64,000 bases of DNA, taken from CAWKDG01 sp963848355. GTDB taxonomy: Bacteria; Actinomycetota; Acidimicrobiia; Acidimicrobiales; UBA8190. The stretch is from positions 744,001 through 808,000 of the forward strand of contig CAWKDG010000012.1 in the NCBI GenBank assembly GCA_963848355.1, in the 5' to 3' direction. Position numbers and translations under genes: made by a program. Of this stretch, positions 33,534 to 41,623 are shown one piece after another (position 1 is the stretch's first letter; each line of letters opens with the position of its first letter). Below the pieces are notes generated by a model. The model was not told the origin of the DNA. It did no database searches and worked only from the letters and a program-made list of their open reading frames with translations.

Positions 33534-34521
33534 CCCTGGCCAAGACGATCTCGCCCGACATCTCGAGCTCGCGAACGGTCTTCACGATGGCACTCTGCGC
33601 CGCCTCGACCTGCGAGACGCGGGTGGGGCCGAGAAGGTCGATCTCCTCCAGGACATCCTGCGCGGCACGCTCCGACACGTTCCCGAGGAACTTGTCGCGG
33701 ACGCTGTCGGGGACGGTCTTCAGGGCGATGGCCAGGTCCTTGGGCACCACGTTGCGCAGGATCTGTTGCAGCGTCCGGTCGTCGAGGCTGGCGACATCGT
33801 CGAAGACGAACATCTCGTTGCGGATCCGTTCGGCCAGCTCGGGGTCGGACTGCTCGAGCTCGGTCAGGATCTGTTGCTCCGATGCCCGCTCGGTCTGGTT
33901 GAGGATGGCCACGATGGACGACAGGCCACCCATCTCGTGGCCACCGGTCACCCCGGCGCGCAGCACCGCAGCCAGCTTCTGCTCGAGAAACTCGGCCAGC
34001 TGTTGGATGACGTCGGGGGAGATGCGCTCCAGGGTGGCGATGCGCCTGGCCACGTCGGTCCGGGTCGCCTCTTCGAGGTTGGCGATCACCTGGGCGGCGG
34101 AATCGGCGGGCAGGTGTGACATCACGAGGGCGATCAGCTGAGGGTGCTCGTCGCCGATGAAGCTGGCGATCTGCGCGGGATCGATGCGGTGGAGAAAGGA
34201 CAGCGGGTGCGTGTAGCCGGCCGCCACGAACCGGTCCAGGACCTCTTCGGTCTTGGCCGTCCCCAGTCGTTCCCGCAGCAGCTTGCGGGCGACGTCGACG
34301 CCGCCCTGGCCCACCGAGACGGCGGCCGAGGCGTGCGAGCTGAACTCCGACAGGACACGACGCACATCGTCGGGGCCGAGCGTCGGGAGCGTGGCCATCG
34401 TCGACATGAGGTCGACGACCTCCTGTTCGCTCATGGCTTTCAGGATCTTGGCCGCCCGGTCGAGATCGAGCTGGGCCAGGACCACGGCCGCTTTCTGGGA
34501 CCCGGTCAGAAGCGACGTCAT
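33514..34521 (-). CDS. fliG: Flagellar motor switch protein FliG
   Basis: FliG is the C-ring protein that contacts MotA. The 335-residue product is full length, with three domains: an N-terminal FliF-binding domain from GSQKAAVVLAQLD, a middle domain with EEVLDRFVAAG and EHPQLIALVMSHL, and a C-terminal domain with MFVFDDVASLDDRTLQQIL and the torque helix (KFLGNVSERAAQDVLEEID). It overlaps fliF by 4 bp. Confidence 0.97.
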   Translation of the reverse strand: MTSLLTGSQKAAVVLAQLDLDRAAKILKAMSEQEVVDLMSTMATLPTLGPDDVRRVLSEFSSHASAAVSVGQGGVDVARKLLRERLGTAKTEEVLDRFVAAGYTHPLSFLHRIDPAQIASFIGDEHPQLIALVMSHLPADSAAQVIANLEEATRTDVARRIATLERISPDVIQQLAEFLEQKLAAVLRAGVTGGHEMGGLSSIVAILNQTERASEQQILTELEQSDPELAERIRNEMFVFDDVASLDDRTLQQILRNVVPKDLAIALKTVPDSVRDKFLGNVSERAAQDVLEEIDLLGPTRVSQVEAAQSAIVKTVRELEMSGEIVLARGGDEFV

Positions 34522-36101
34522 GTGTTACTCAGCTGGGGCGAGTCGGCCAGCCACGAACGCAGCATGGTGGCCACGTCGTCCGGCTGACTGTCGATGAACC
34601 GGTTCACGTCCCCGGCTTCCCGGGTATTCGATATCTGGGCCATGGCCGCCGGCAGCTGTCCGGCCGGTTCGTCGGCCAGTGAACGCGTGAGGGCGGCGAG
34701 GTCGGAGGGACCGAGCACCTGGGTGGGCGGCGCGAGGCGCGCCTTCTTGGCCGATCGCCACAGCAGGAACAGGACCACGGCGATGATCAGGAAGACGACT
34801 GCGGTCTTGATCAGCGCTCCCATCGCCTGCTTCTTGTCCGCCGCCGTACCGGCGGCGGCGGCCTTGGCCGCCTGTGCGGCGGCGGCGGTGTTGAAGGGCA
34901 TCGAGCTGAAGGCCAGTTGGTCGCCGCGTGCGGTGTCGATCCCGGCGGCGGCGGCCACCCCCGACTGCAGGGCCGTCTGGCTCATGCCCTTCATGGCCTT
35001 CGAGTTCACCAGCACGGCCACCGACTGGCTCTCGACCGTTCCGGGAGCCTGCTGGACGGTCTTGGTCTCCTGGTTGGTCTCACACGTCTGTGACTGCGAG
35101 GTATTTGTGTAGTTCCCGTTCCCCGTGCCGCTGGTACCGGTAATGGTCCCGGCCGTGCCACCCGGCGGGGTTCCGGTGCCCGTATAGGACTGGTTGGTGT
35201 TCGACGTCTGGGTGCAGAAGCTCGAGGGCTGACCGTTCGTCCCCGGCACGATGCTCTGCGTCGTGGTCGACACCTGGTCGTAGGAGAGGGTGGCGTTGAC
35301 CTGGACGTCGGCGTTGTTCGGACCCAAGGCGGCGGCCAGGTAGGCCTCCACCTTGGCCTGCACGGCCTGGTCGTAGGAGTCGGTCTGGCTGCCGTTGCCA
35401 CCTTCGCCCTCGGCCACTCCCGGGCCGGCGAGAAGGTCGCCGTTGGAGTCGGCCACGGTGACGCTGCCCGACGACAGGTTGGGGACACTCGACCCGACCA
35501 GATGCACGATGGCCTGGACCTCGGAGTCGGTGAGCGACTGACCGGCCCGCATCGTCACCAGGACCGACGCTCCCGTCGGTGCGTTGTTGTTGAGGGCGAA
35601 GTCCTGGTTCGCCGGCAGGGCGATGTTCACCTGGGAGCTGGTGACGTTCGTGATCGAGTCGATGGTCTGCTCGAGCTCTCCTTGCAGAGCCTGCAGATAG
35701 TCGGCCTGTTGGGTGATGTTCGAGCTGGTGATGCCCTCCTTGTCCAGGAGCGACAAACCGACGGTGCTGGTGGCCGGGAGGCCCGCCTGGGCCAGCGAGA
35801 GCCGTTCCTGATCGACGTCGCTGGACGGAACGAGGATGGTGCTGCCGCCGTCGGCGAGTTGGTACGGCACCTTGTCCGAGGTGAGCTTGGCCGTGATGTT
35901 AGCGGCGTCCGATGCCTGCAGGTTGGTGAACAACGGGGTGAAATTGGGCTTGCCCGAGAAGGACATGAAAGCGAAGGCGCCCACCACCACGGCGATGGCG
36001 GCCGCGATGGTGACGGCTTTCTGTCCCGACGTGAACTCCGACGCGAATCGCTTCAATCCGTCGCGCGCCCGGGTCAACTCTGTGCTTGGTACCAGGGCCA
36101 T
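34518..36101 (-). CDS. fliF: Flagellar MS-ring protein FliF
   Basis: FliF forms the MS-ring. The 527-residue protein has an N-terminal membrane helix at about 29-48, ring-building motifs NLQASDAANITAKL, ILVPSSDVDQERLSLAQAGL and NVTSSQVNIALP, and a Gly/Thr/Asn-rich middle near 300-345 with two Cys. A second membrane helix at about 430-450 leads to the C-terminal FliG-binding tail. It is 1 bp after fliE and overlaps fliG. Confidence 0.96.
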   Translation of the reverse strand: MALVPSTELTRARDGLKRFASEFTSGQKAVTIAAAIAVVVGAFAFMSFSGKPNFTPLFTNLQASDAANITAKLTSDKVPYQLADGGSTILVPSSDVDQERLSLAQAGLPATSTVGLSLLDKEGITSSNITQQADYLQALQGELEQTIDSITNVTSSQVNIALPANQDFALNNNAPTGASVLVTMRAGQSLTDSEVQAIVHLVGSSVPNLSSGSVTVADSNGDLLAGPGVAEGEGGNGSQTDSYDQAVQAKVEAYLAAALGPNNADVQVNATLSYDQVSTTTQSIVPGTNGQPSSFCTQTSNTNQSYTGTGTPPGGTAGTITGTSGTGNGNYTNTSQSQTCETNQETKTVQQAPGTVESQSVAVLVNSKAMKGMSQTALQSGVAAAAGIDTARGDQLAFSSMPFNTAAAAQAAKAAAAGTAADKKQAMGALIKTAVVFLIIAVVLFLLWRSAKKARLAPPTQVLGPSDLAALTRSLADEPAGQLPAAMAQISNTREAGDVNRFIDSQPDDVATMLRSWLADSPQLSNT

Positions 36102-36102
36102 C

Positions 36103-36396
36103 TCAGAATGTCATGTTCATGATGTCGGTGAACGCAGAGACGCCCTTGTCCAGCAGCGCCACTGTGACCTGCGTGTCGAGTGACGCCTGAGTGGCGTCGA
36201 TCATGGCGTCGGTGACACTGCCCTGGCCGGCCGCCGCCTGCGCCTCGGCCGTGGAGGCCGTGTTCTGGCTCTGCTGGACCTGGTCGAGTGCGTTGGAGAT
36301 GGAGCTCGAGAAGCTGTCGCCCGTACCGGCGGCGGCTGTCCCACCCGCGGCCGGAGCGGCGGGGAGGGGCGCTATGGGTGGGATGGGAGCGATCAC
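36103..36396 (-). CDS. fliE: Flagellar hook-basal body protein FliE
   Basis: FliE connects the MS-ring to the rod. The 97-residue product has a Pro/Ala-rich start, then FSSSISNALDQVQQSQNTAS and the conserved DAMIDATQASLDTQVTVALLDK with the final DIMNMTF, typical of FliE. GTG at 36396 is the most likely start, 4 bp after the flgC stop; its ribosome site is weak, so coupling to flgC is likely. Confidence 0.9.
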   Translation of the reverse strand: MIAPIPPIAPLPAAPAAGGTAAAGTGDSFSSSISNALDQVQQSQNTASTAEAQAAAGQGSVTDAMIDATQASLDTQVTVALLDKGVSAFTDIMNMTF

Positions 36397-36400
36397 AGCG

Positions 36401-36805
36401 TCACGACCCCAGAGTGAGGGCCGACTGGTATGCCGTCTTGGCGTCGGCGAACACAGAGGCATTGGCCTGGTAGTCGGTCTGAGCCTGGATCATGTCCACC
36501 ATCTGCGAGCCCAACTCGACGTCGGGAACGCGCACCTCGCCCTGGGCGTTGGCCTCGGGGCTGGTCGGGTCGTACTGGACGATGCCGGTGGTGTCACCTT
36601 CGGCGATACCGGCGACCGAGACACCGTCGCCGATCTGCCCGACGGCACCCGAGGGGACGAACACCGGTGTCTGCTCGCCATAGGCGGCTTCGTCCATGGG
36701 GCTGACGTCGTTCATGTTGGCGATGTTCCCGGCCGTCGTGTTGAGCCACGTCTGGGCCGCGTCGATGCCGGTACCGGCGATGTCGAGTGATGGGAACAGA
36801 CTCAT
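36401..36805 (-). CDS. flgC: Flagellar basal-body rod protein FlgC
   Basis: FlgC is a proximal rod subunit. The 134-residue product has LDIAGTGIDAAQTWLNTTAG, the rod signature NIANMNDVSP, and the C-terminal DMIQAQTDYQANASVFADAK. It overlaps flgB by 4 bp. The order flgB-flgC-fliE-fliF is the standard one. Confidence 0.95.
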   Translation of the reverse strand: MSLFPSLDIAGTGIDAAQTWLNTTAGNIANMNDVSPMDEAAYGEQTPVFVPSGAVGQIGDGVSVAGIAEGDTTGIVQYDPTSPEANAQGEVRVPDVELGSQMVDMIQAQTDYQANASVFADAKTAYQSALTLGS

Positions 36806-37146
36806 GAGAAGCTCCCGCCGGCGGCCCCGGAGATGAGCCGGAACTGGGCGTTGAGCATGTCCACCGTCGTCTGGTACTGGAGCGTCTCCTGCTGGGCGTC
36901 GACCAGCTGGTTGCCCGTATCGACGTTGTTGCCGTTGGTAGCGGGGAGGGCGGGGTCGGCCGAGACGACGACGTTTGCCGTTCCACCGTCCGGCGAGTCG
37001 ATGGCCTGTTGCAGGCTCGTGGCGAAGTCGACGTCCTGGGCCGTGAAGCCCGGCGTCTCAGAGTTGGCGAGGTTGTTGGCGGTGGCCTGTTGCTGCTGAT
37101 TCACGCCGTCGACGGCGTACTGCAGGACGTCCACGATCCCGTCCAT
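36802..37146 (-). CDS. flgB: Flagellar basal-body rod protein FlgB
   Basis: FlgB is the first rod subunit. The 114-residue product has the rod signature NLANSETPGFTAQDVDF and the C-terminal TVDMLNAQFRLISGAAGG. The ATG at 37146 is family-like. It heads a 12-gene operon that runs to flgE, with a sigma-28-like motif 120 bp upstream. Confidence 0.95.
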   Translation of the reverse strand: MDGIVDVLQYAVDGVNQQQQATANNLANSETPGFTAQDVDFATSLQQAIDSPDGGTANVVVSADPALPATNGNNVDTGNQLVDAQQETLQYQTTVDMLNAQFRLISGAAGGSFS

Positions 37147-37265
37147 AGGGCTCGACCTCCCAGGAACTCTGCGGGCCCCCACCGGACCAGTGCCGGTGAA
37201 GACGTGTTGATGAGCCCGTCCTGGGCGATATGACGCCAAGCCATCCGTGGACCGTGACCCGAGAT

Positions 37266-37293
37266 CTTTCGACCTCCGTCCGGCATCGCTTTA
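37266..37293 (-). promoter_or_regulatory. Sigma-28-like promoter of the flgB operon
   Basis: The minus strand reads TAAAG-N15-GTCGAAAG, the best -35 match in the set. Just upstream is an AT-rich stretch with TTGACA at about 37304-37312, which with the TAAAGC could also act as a sigma-70-type promoter. The 37147-37539 gap holds this element, the hairpin after flagellin copy 2 and no gene that I can support. Confidence 0.6.
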
Positions 37294-37488
37294 GGCAATA
37301 TCGAAAAATTGTCAACGCCGACATCGCCGTTGTTTTTTGGTGCGAATTCCGTTCCGTCGGGGAGTCGCTACGGGGCGAGCGGTGGGCCTGCGGGTCGAGC
37401 GCAGACGTACCTCGTCGCCGTCTCCGTCGGAGAGGTCGCGTGGTGTCAGCGGGCGAAGCATCCGCCGACAGGGTCGGCCTTGGAGCCT

Positions 37489-37520
37489 CCCCCGGGGACG
37501 TCGGTTGTCGTCCCCGGGGG
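37489..37520 (-). terminator. GC-rich hairpin after flagellin copy 2
   Basis: Inverted repeat CCCCCGGGGAC with its complement, 10-nt loop, 19 bp past the fliC2 stop. It separates flagellin copy 2 from the flgB promoter on the same strand. Confidence 0.65.
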
Positions 37521-37539
37521 GTCAGGCCCCAGCGCCGGA

Positions 37540-38376
37540 CTACTGCAGGAGCTTCAGCACCAGCGACGGTGTCTGCTGGGCCTGGCTCAACATGGAGATA
37601 CCTGACTGCATCAGGATCTGGTCCGTCGTGAACGTGGTCGTCTCCTGGGCGAAGTTCACGTCGACCAGGCCCGAGTAGGCGGACTGCAGGTTCTGCTGTC
37701 CCACCGTCAGGTTGGCCACGACCACGGCCAGCTGGTTCTGGGTGGCGCCGACGTTGGCTTCGATGGAGGCCACGGTCGAGATGGCGGCCTGGACGGCACT
37801 GACGGCCGACTGGGCGTTCACCTGGGTGTCGACACTGACCGAGGATGTGGACACCCCCAGGGCGCCGGTGGTGGCGGCCCCGATGGTGAGGGTCAGCTGC
37901 TGGTTCGAGTTGTCGAACGCTCCCACCTGCAGGCTCTGGTTGGTGAAGGTGCCGTCGAGCAGGGCCGTGGTCCCGTAGGACGTGGTGGAGGCGATCTGGT
38001 CGATCTGGTTCTGCAGGGCCGTGAACTCCTGCTCGTTGGCGTTCAACGAACCGGTGTCGTTGGTGGCGCCGTTGGCCGAGCTCAGGGCCAGCTGGTTCAT
38101 CGTCTGCAGGATCGACGTGATCTGGTTCAAAGCACCGCTGGCCGTCTGGATCAACGACACACCGGCTTGGGCGTTGGAGATGGCTTGGGTGAATCCGTTG
38201 GCCTGGCTCTCGAGGCCCTCGGCCACCACATAGCCGGCGGGGTTGTCGGCCGCCGTCTGGATCTGGAGACCCGAAGACAGCTCCGAGATCGCCTTGGTCA
38301 TGGCTGCGTCGGTCGAGTTCAGGTTGTTGAACGCGTTGATCGCAGACTCGTTGGTGTTCACTACGAGGGAAGACAT
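37540..38376 (-). CDS. fliC: Flagellin (copy 2)
   Basis: This gene encodes the same 278-residue flagellin as copy 1, with the two base differences I see both synonymous (a Gly and a Leu codon). Leader, ribosome site and promoter are also identical. It lies upstream of the flgB operon on the same strand and divergent from the triple glycosyltransferase. The duplication may raise flagellin dosage; identity at the protein level implies recent duplication or gene conversion. Confidence 0.97.
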   Translation of the reverse strand: MSSLVVNTNESAINAFNNLNSTDAAMTKAISELSSGLQIQTAADNPAGYVVAEGLESQANGFTQAISNAQAGVSLIQTASGALNQITSILQTMNQLALSSANGATNDTGSLNANEQEFTALQNQIDQIASTTSYGTTALLDGTFTNQSLQVGAFDNSNQQLTLTIGAATTGALGVSTSSVSVDTQVNAQSAVSAVQAAISTVASIEANVGATQNQLAVVVANLTVGQQNLQSAYSGLVDVNFAQETTTFTTDQILMQSGISMLSQAQQTPSLVLKLLQ

Positions 38377-38377
38377 C

Positions 38378-38414
38378 CGTTTCCTCCTTGGGTGGCACGC
38401 TCCGTCCGTGGAGC
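38378..38414 (-). promoter_or_regulatory. Candidate CsrA-binding leader of flagellin copy 2
   Basis: Same leader as in copy 1: hairpin GCUCC-ACGGAC-GGAGC at 38399-38414 with GGA in the loop, and the GGAGGA Shine-Dalgarno. CsrA binding is inferred. Confidence 0.55.
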
Positions 38415-38428
38415 TGTATGACACCGAA

Positions 38429-38456
38429 TCTTCGACCACAGTGCGTGGGCACTTGA
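38429..38456 (-). promoter_or_regulatory. Sigma-28-like promoter of flagellin copy 2
   Basis: TCAAG-N15-GTCGAAGA on the minus strand, inside the duplicated unit and identical to the copy 1 promoter. Confidence 0.65.
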
Positions 38457-38531
38457 GGGGTTTTCCCGGATTGGCCCTATTGGACCGGCGAATTGGGCCG
38501 TGCGCCCCCCTCCCGAGGATGGAAATTCCTC

Positions 38532-38559
38532 TACATTGCGCCCGGCACGGTGCCGATAG
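38532..38559 (+). promoter_or_regulatory. Possible sigma-28-like promoter of the triple glycosyltransferase
   Basis: TACAT-N15-GCCGATAG. The -10 octamer equals that of flhA, but the -35 fits in only three of five positions. It ends 10 bp before the ATG, so the transcript would be nearly leaderless, which actinobacteria tolerate. Weak evidence. Confidence 0.3.
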
Positions 38560-38569
38560 GACAGGCGCC

Positions 38570-41500
38570 ATGCGCCGGTCCCCCGCCACCATCGTCATCC
38601 TCGCCTGGAATGCGTGGGAGTCGACCCAGGCGTGTCTCGATTCCCTGTCGCCCACCCTCGGGGTCCGCGACCAGGTCGTTGTCGTGGACAACGGTTCGAC
38701 CGACGCCACGCCCCGGCGGCTGGGCCGCTACCCGTGGATCGAGGTGGTGACCAACAGGGACAACCGGGGCTTCGCCGGCGGGTGTAACGACGGTGCGGCG
38801 ATCGCCCGCCACGACGTCCTCGTCTTCTTGAACAACGACACCGTTCTGTCGGGTCGGTGGCTCGACCCCTTGATCGTGCCGTTCGACGAGGACCCCACCG
38901 TGGGGGCGACGGGACCCCGGTCGAACTTCGTGTCCGGACCGCAGGTGGCCGAGGGGGCCTCGTATCTGCGTGGAGACACGCCTGGCATGCGGCGGTTTGC
39001 CCGGGCCTGGGCCCAGGAACACCGGGGGCAGACGTCGGAGACACAGCGCCTGGTCGGATTCTGTCTGGCCGTGCGCCGCGACCTCTTCGTGGAGATGGGC
39101 GGGTTCGACACCGCCTACGGCCTCGGCGGATACGAGGACGACGACCTGTGTCGACGGATCCTGGCGTCGGGCCACCGTATGGTCATCGCCCATGAGTCCT
39201 TCGTGCACCACGACGGGCACCAGACCTTCGACGCCAACGGGCTCGACTGGTTCGCCGAGCAGGAGACCAACCGGGATCGCTTCGAGTCCCGCTTCGGTGC
39301 CGGGCACTCGTCGCGTGACGCAACGAAGGTCTCGGCCTGCCTCATCACGAAGGACGAAGAGGCCAACATCGCCACGTGTCTGGCGTCGCTCGACGGGTTC
39401 GCCGACGAGATCGTCATCTACGACACGGGTTCGACCGATGAGACTGTGACCATCGCCCGGGACCTCGGCGCCACCGTCATCGAGGGGTACTGGGACGACG
39501 ACTTCTCACGGGCCCGCAACGCCGCGCTGGAGCACTGCTCGGGGGAGTGGATCGCCTGGTTGGACGCCGACGAGACACTGGTCTGCGACGACATCCCCGG
39601 ACTGCTGCGGCTTCTGGAGCATTTGGATCCCCAGATGGACGGCTTCTCCGTCCCCATCGACAACCTCACGGGGGTGGGCGTCGGGTCCGGGTTCGTGCAC
39701 TCGGCCTGCCGTCTGTTCCGGCGGGCGCGCTGTGAATGGACAGGCCGGCTCCACGAACAGATCGCCGGCCGGGGCGATCATCGGGGGATCCAGCAGGCCA
39801 CTTTGGAGGCGGCCCGGATCCGGCACACCGGTTACCTCGACGAAGTCATGCGGACCCGGAACAAGACGGAACGGAACCTCCGGGTGGCCCAGGCCGAAGT
39901 GGCCGAGTCCGACGGTTGGGAGAGAGGGTTCTCCCTCACCAGCCTGGGTCGTGCCTACCTCACAGCCGGACGATTCGAAGAGGCCTTCGACAACTGCCGC
40001 GAGGCGCTCGACCACAGCGACAACCCCATCACCCGGCGCCTGGCCACACGCACGGCTGCCGAGGCCCTCTCGCACCTCGGGCGCCTCGACGAAGCCCTCG
40101 AGTGGACGGAGACCCTGCGGGGGATGTCCGAAACTTCGGTCCAGGCGGACATCGCCGAAGGGAAGATCCGGTTGGCCCAGGGGGATTTCCAACGGGCCCT
40201 CGATCTCTTCGACACCATCGGTGTCCGTCAGCTCGACGAAGACGGCTTCGAGGTCGCCGCTCACATGTTCGCCGTCCAGCGGGCAGAGGCGCTCGAGGGT
40301 CTCGGCCGAACCAGTGAAGCCGTCGACGTCATGCTCGCGGCCCTGGTCGACCAGGGCGTGATCGACGTCCACCTCGGCGTCCTGGTGGACCGACTGCGCC
40401 GGGCCGGGCGCCCGCTCGACGAATTGACCTCAGCTATACCGACGGCCAAGGCACCCAATTTCCTGGCCCAGGTGCTCCAGCTCACCCCCGACACGGCGGA
40501 CGAGGTTCTCGAAGCCTGCGTCGGTCACATGGAGGCGACCCGGGCCGTCCTGGCCACGGCGGCCACCTTGGCCCGACACCTGCCCATCGACCGGACCCTC
40601 GTCTGGTCGGCGCGGATCCGTGAAGCCGGATTCCCCGCCAACTGTCCGCTCGTCGCCGTGGCCACAGGCACCGCCGCTCCGACGCTCCGGGCCCGGGCGG
40701 CGGCCACCGTGGTGCGCGCCTTCGGCGATCCCCGAGGACGCGACTCCTTCTTCTCCGCCTTCAGCGACGCTCAGCCCTTCGAGCGCGAGACCATCCGCGC
40801 CGAGGCCGGCGCCCTCTGCCCCGAACTCCTCGCCGAAGCCGACGGTGCACGGAATGACGCCACCACCACCGTCGGCGCCGTCGAACCCCGGGTGAGCGTC
40901 GTCATTGCCTGCCGCAACCAGGCTGAGTCGACCTTCAGGTGCCTGCAGAGCCTGCAGTCGAGTACCGACGCCGAGATGTACGAGATCATCCTGGTCGACA
41001 ACGGTTCGCAGGACGCCACCGTCGACCTGGCGGGCGCCCAGACGTCCCGTTTCCGCGTGGTCCGCAACGACGATGACCCGGGCGTCACCGCCGCGTTCCG
41101 ACAAGGTGCCGCCGTGGCTCGCGGTGAGTATGTGCTCCTTCTCCGACCCGACGCGATCCTCCTCCAGGGGTGGCTGGCCCCTCTCGTCGGTGCTCTCGAC
41201 CAGAACCCCGAAGTGACCGCCGTCCACCCCCAGATGGTCGACCCCGACGCCCACCCCGAGCGGTTCGGCGGTCTCGTGGTCGTGGCCGGTGAGGGGTGGA
41301 GCGGTGACACCGGAGACGTCGGACAGGACACAGCCCCCGTTGCCTGCCTCCTGGTCCGCCGGGACGCCGTCACCGGCTCTGTCCTCGGCCAACGTTGCCT
41401 GGACGACGATGACGCAGACCTGGCCATCGCCTTCTCCACATCGGGCTCGAACGTCCTCTCCGTACCGTCGTCGCGAGTCGGTCGTGTCGGACGAGTGAGC

Positions 41501-41581
41501 CCGGGTGCGGGAACGGATCACCCAGGCGGTCCGCCGGCCGAGCAGGACCAGAGGCGGCCCATCAAGCTCGCCCGCACCTGA
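38570..41581 (+). CDS. Multidomain glycosyltransferase: GT2-GT2-TPR-GT2, probable flagellin glycosylation enzyme
   Basis: The 1003-residue protein has three family-2 glycosyltransferase domains. The first (about 6-245) has VVVDNGSTDATP and the acidic motif FLNNDT near residue 88. The second (about 254-400) starts KVSACLITKDEEANI and has WLDADET near 330. A helical TPR-like region (about 440-600) follows, then a linker and the third domain (about 773-1000: VSVVIACRNQAESTF, LLVDNGS-like ILVDNGSQDATV, and a divergent RPDAIL acidic site). It is transcribed divergently from flagellin copy 2, 193 bp apart. TPR-GT fusions beside flagellin commonly glycosylate it; substrate and sugar are inferred. 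Confidence 0.88.
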   Translation: MRRSPATIVILAWNAWESTQACLDSLSPTLGVRDQVVVVDNGSTDATPRRLGRYPWIEVVTNRDNRGFAGGCNDGAAIARHDVLVFLNNDTVLSGRWLDPLIVPFDEDPTVGATGPRSNFVSGPQVAEGASYLRGDTPGMRRFARAWAQEHRGQTSETQRLVGFCLAVRRDLFVEMGGFDTAYGLGGYEDDDLCRRILASGHRMVIAHESFVHHDGHQTFDANGLDWFAEQETNRDRFESRFGAGHSSRDATKVSACLITKDEEANIATCLASLDGFADEIVIYDTGSTDETVTIARDLGATVIEGYWDDDFSRARNAALEHCSGEWIAWLDADETLVCDDIPGLLRLLEHLDPQMDGFSVPIDNLTGVGVGSGFVHSACRLFRRARCEWTGRLHEQIAGRGDHRGIQQATLEAARIRHTGYLDEVMRTRNKTERNLRVAQAEVAESDGWERGFSLTSLGRAYLTAGRFEEAFDNCREALDHSDNPITRRLATRTAAEALSHLGRLDEALEWTETLRGMSETSVQADIAEGKIRLAQGDFQRALDLFDTIGVRQLDEDGFEVAAHMFAVQRAEALEGLGRTSEAVDVMLAALVDQGVIDVHLGVLVDRLRRAGRPLDELTSAIPTAKAPNFLAQVLQLTPDTADEVLEACVGHMEATRAVLATAATLARHLPIDRTLVWSARIREAGFPANCPLVAVATGTAAPTLRARAAATVVRAFGDPRGRDSFFSAFSDAQPFERETIRAEAGALCPELLAEADGARNDATTTVGAVEPRVSVVIACRNQAESTFRCLQSLQSSTDAEMYEIILVDNGSQDATVDLAGAQTSRFRVVRNDDDPGVTAAFRQGAAVARGEYVLLLRPDAILLQGWLAPLVGALDQNPEVTAVHPQMVDPDAHPERFGGLVVVAGEGWSGDTGDVGQDTAPVACLLVRRDAVTGSVLGQRCLDDDDADLAIAFSTSGSNVLSVPSSRVGRVGRVSPGAGTDHPGGPPAEQDQRRPIKLART

Positions 41582-41623
41582 CCGCCGGCCGACGCCGTCG
41601 TGCCGGCGCAACGCCGGCCGAAG

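Larger units (their letters stand above)
37469..38472. repeat. Flagellin duplication unit, copy 2
   Basis: Direct repeat of 10712-11716, 26.76 kb away, with promoter, leader, gene and terminator. One base shorter in the C-run of the hairpin; otherwise two substitutions by eye. Flanking sequence on both sides is unrelated to copy 1. Confidence 0.9.

Noticed and set aside
41582..41623. Terminator between the convergent glycosyltransferase and glf
   Set aside because: Only a 6-bp GCCGGC stem is visible, too short to claim.
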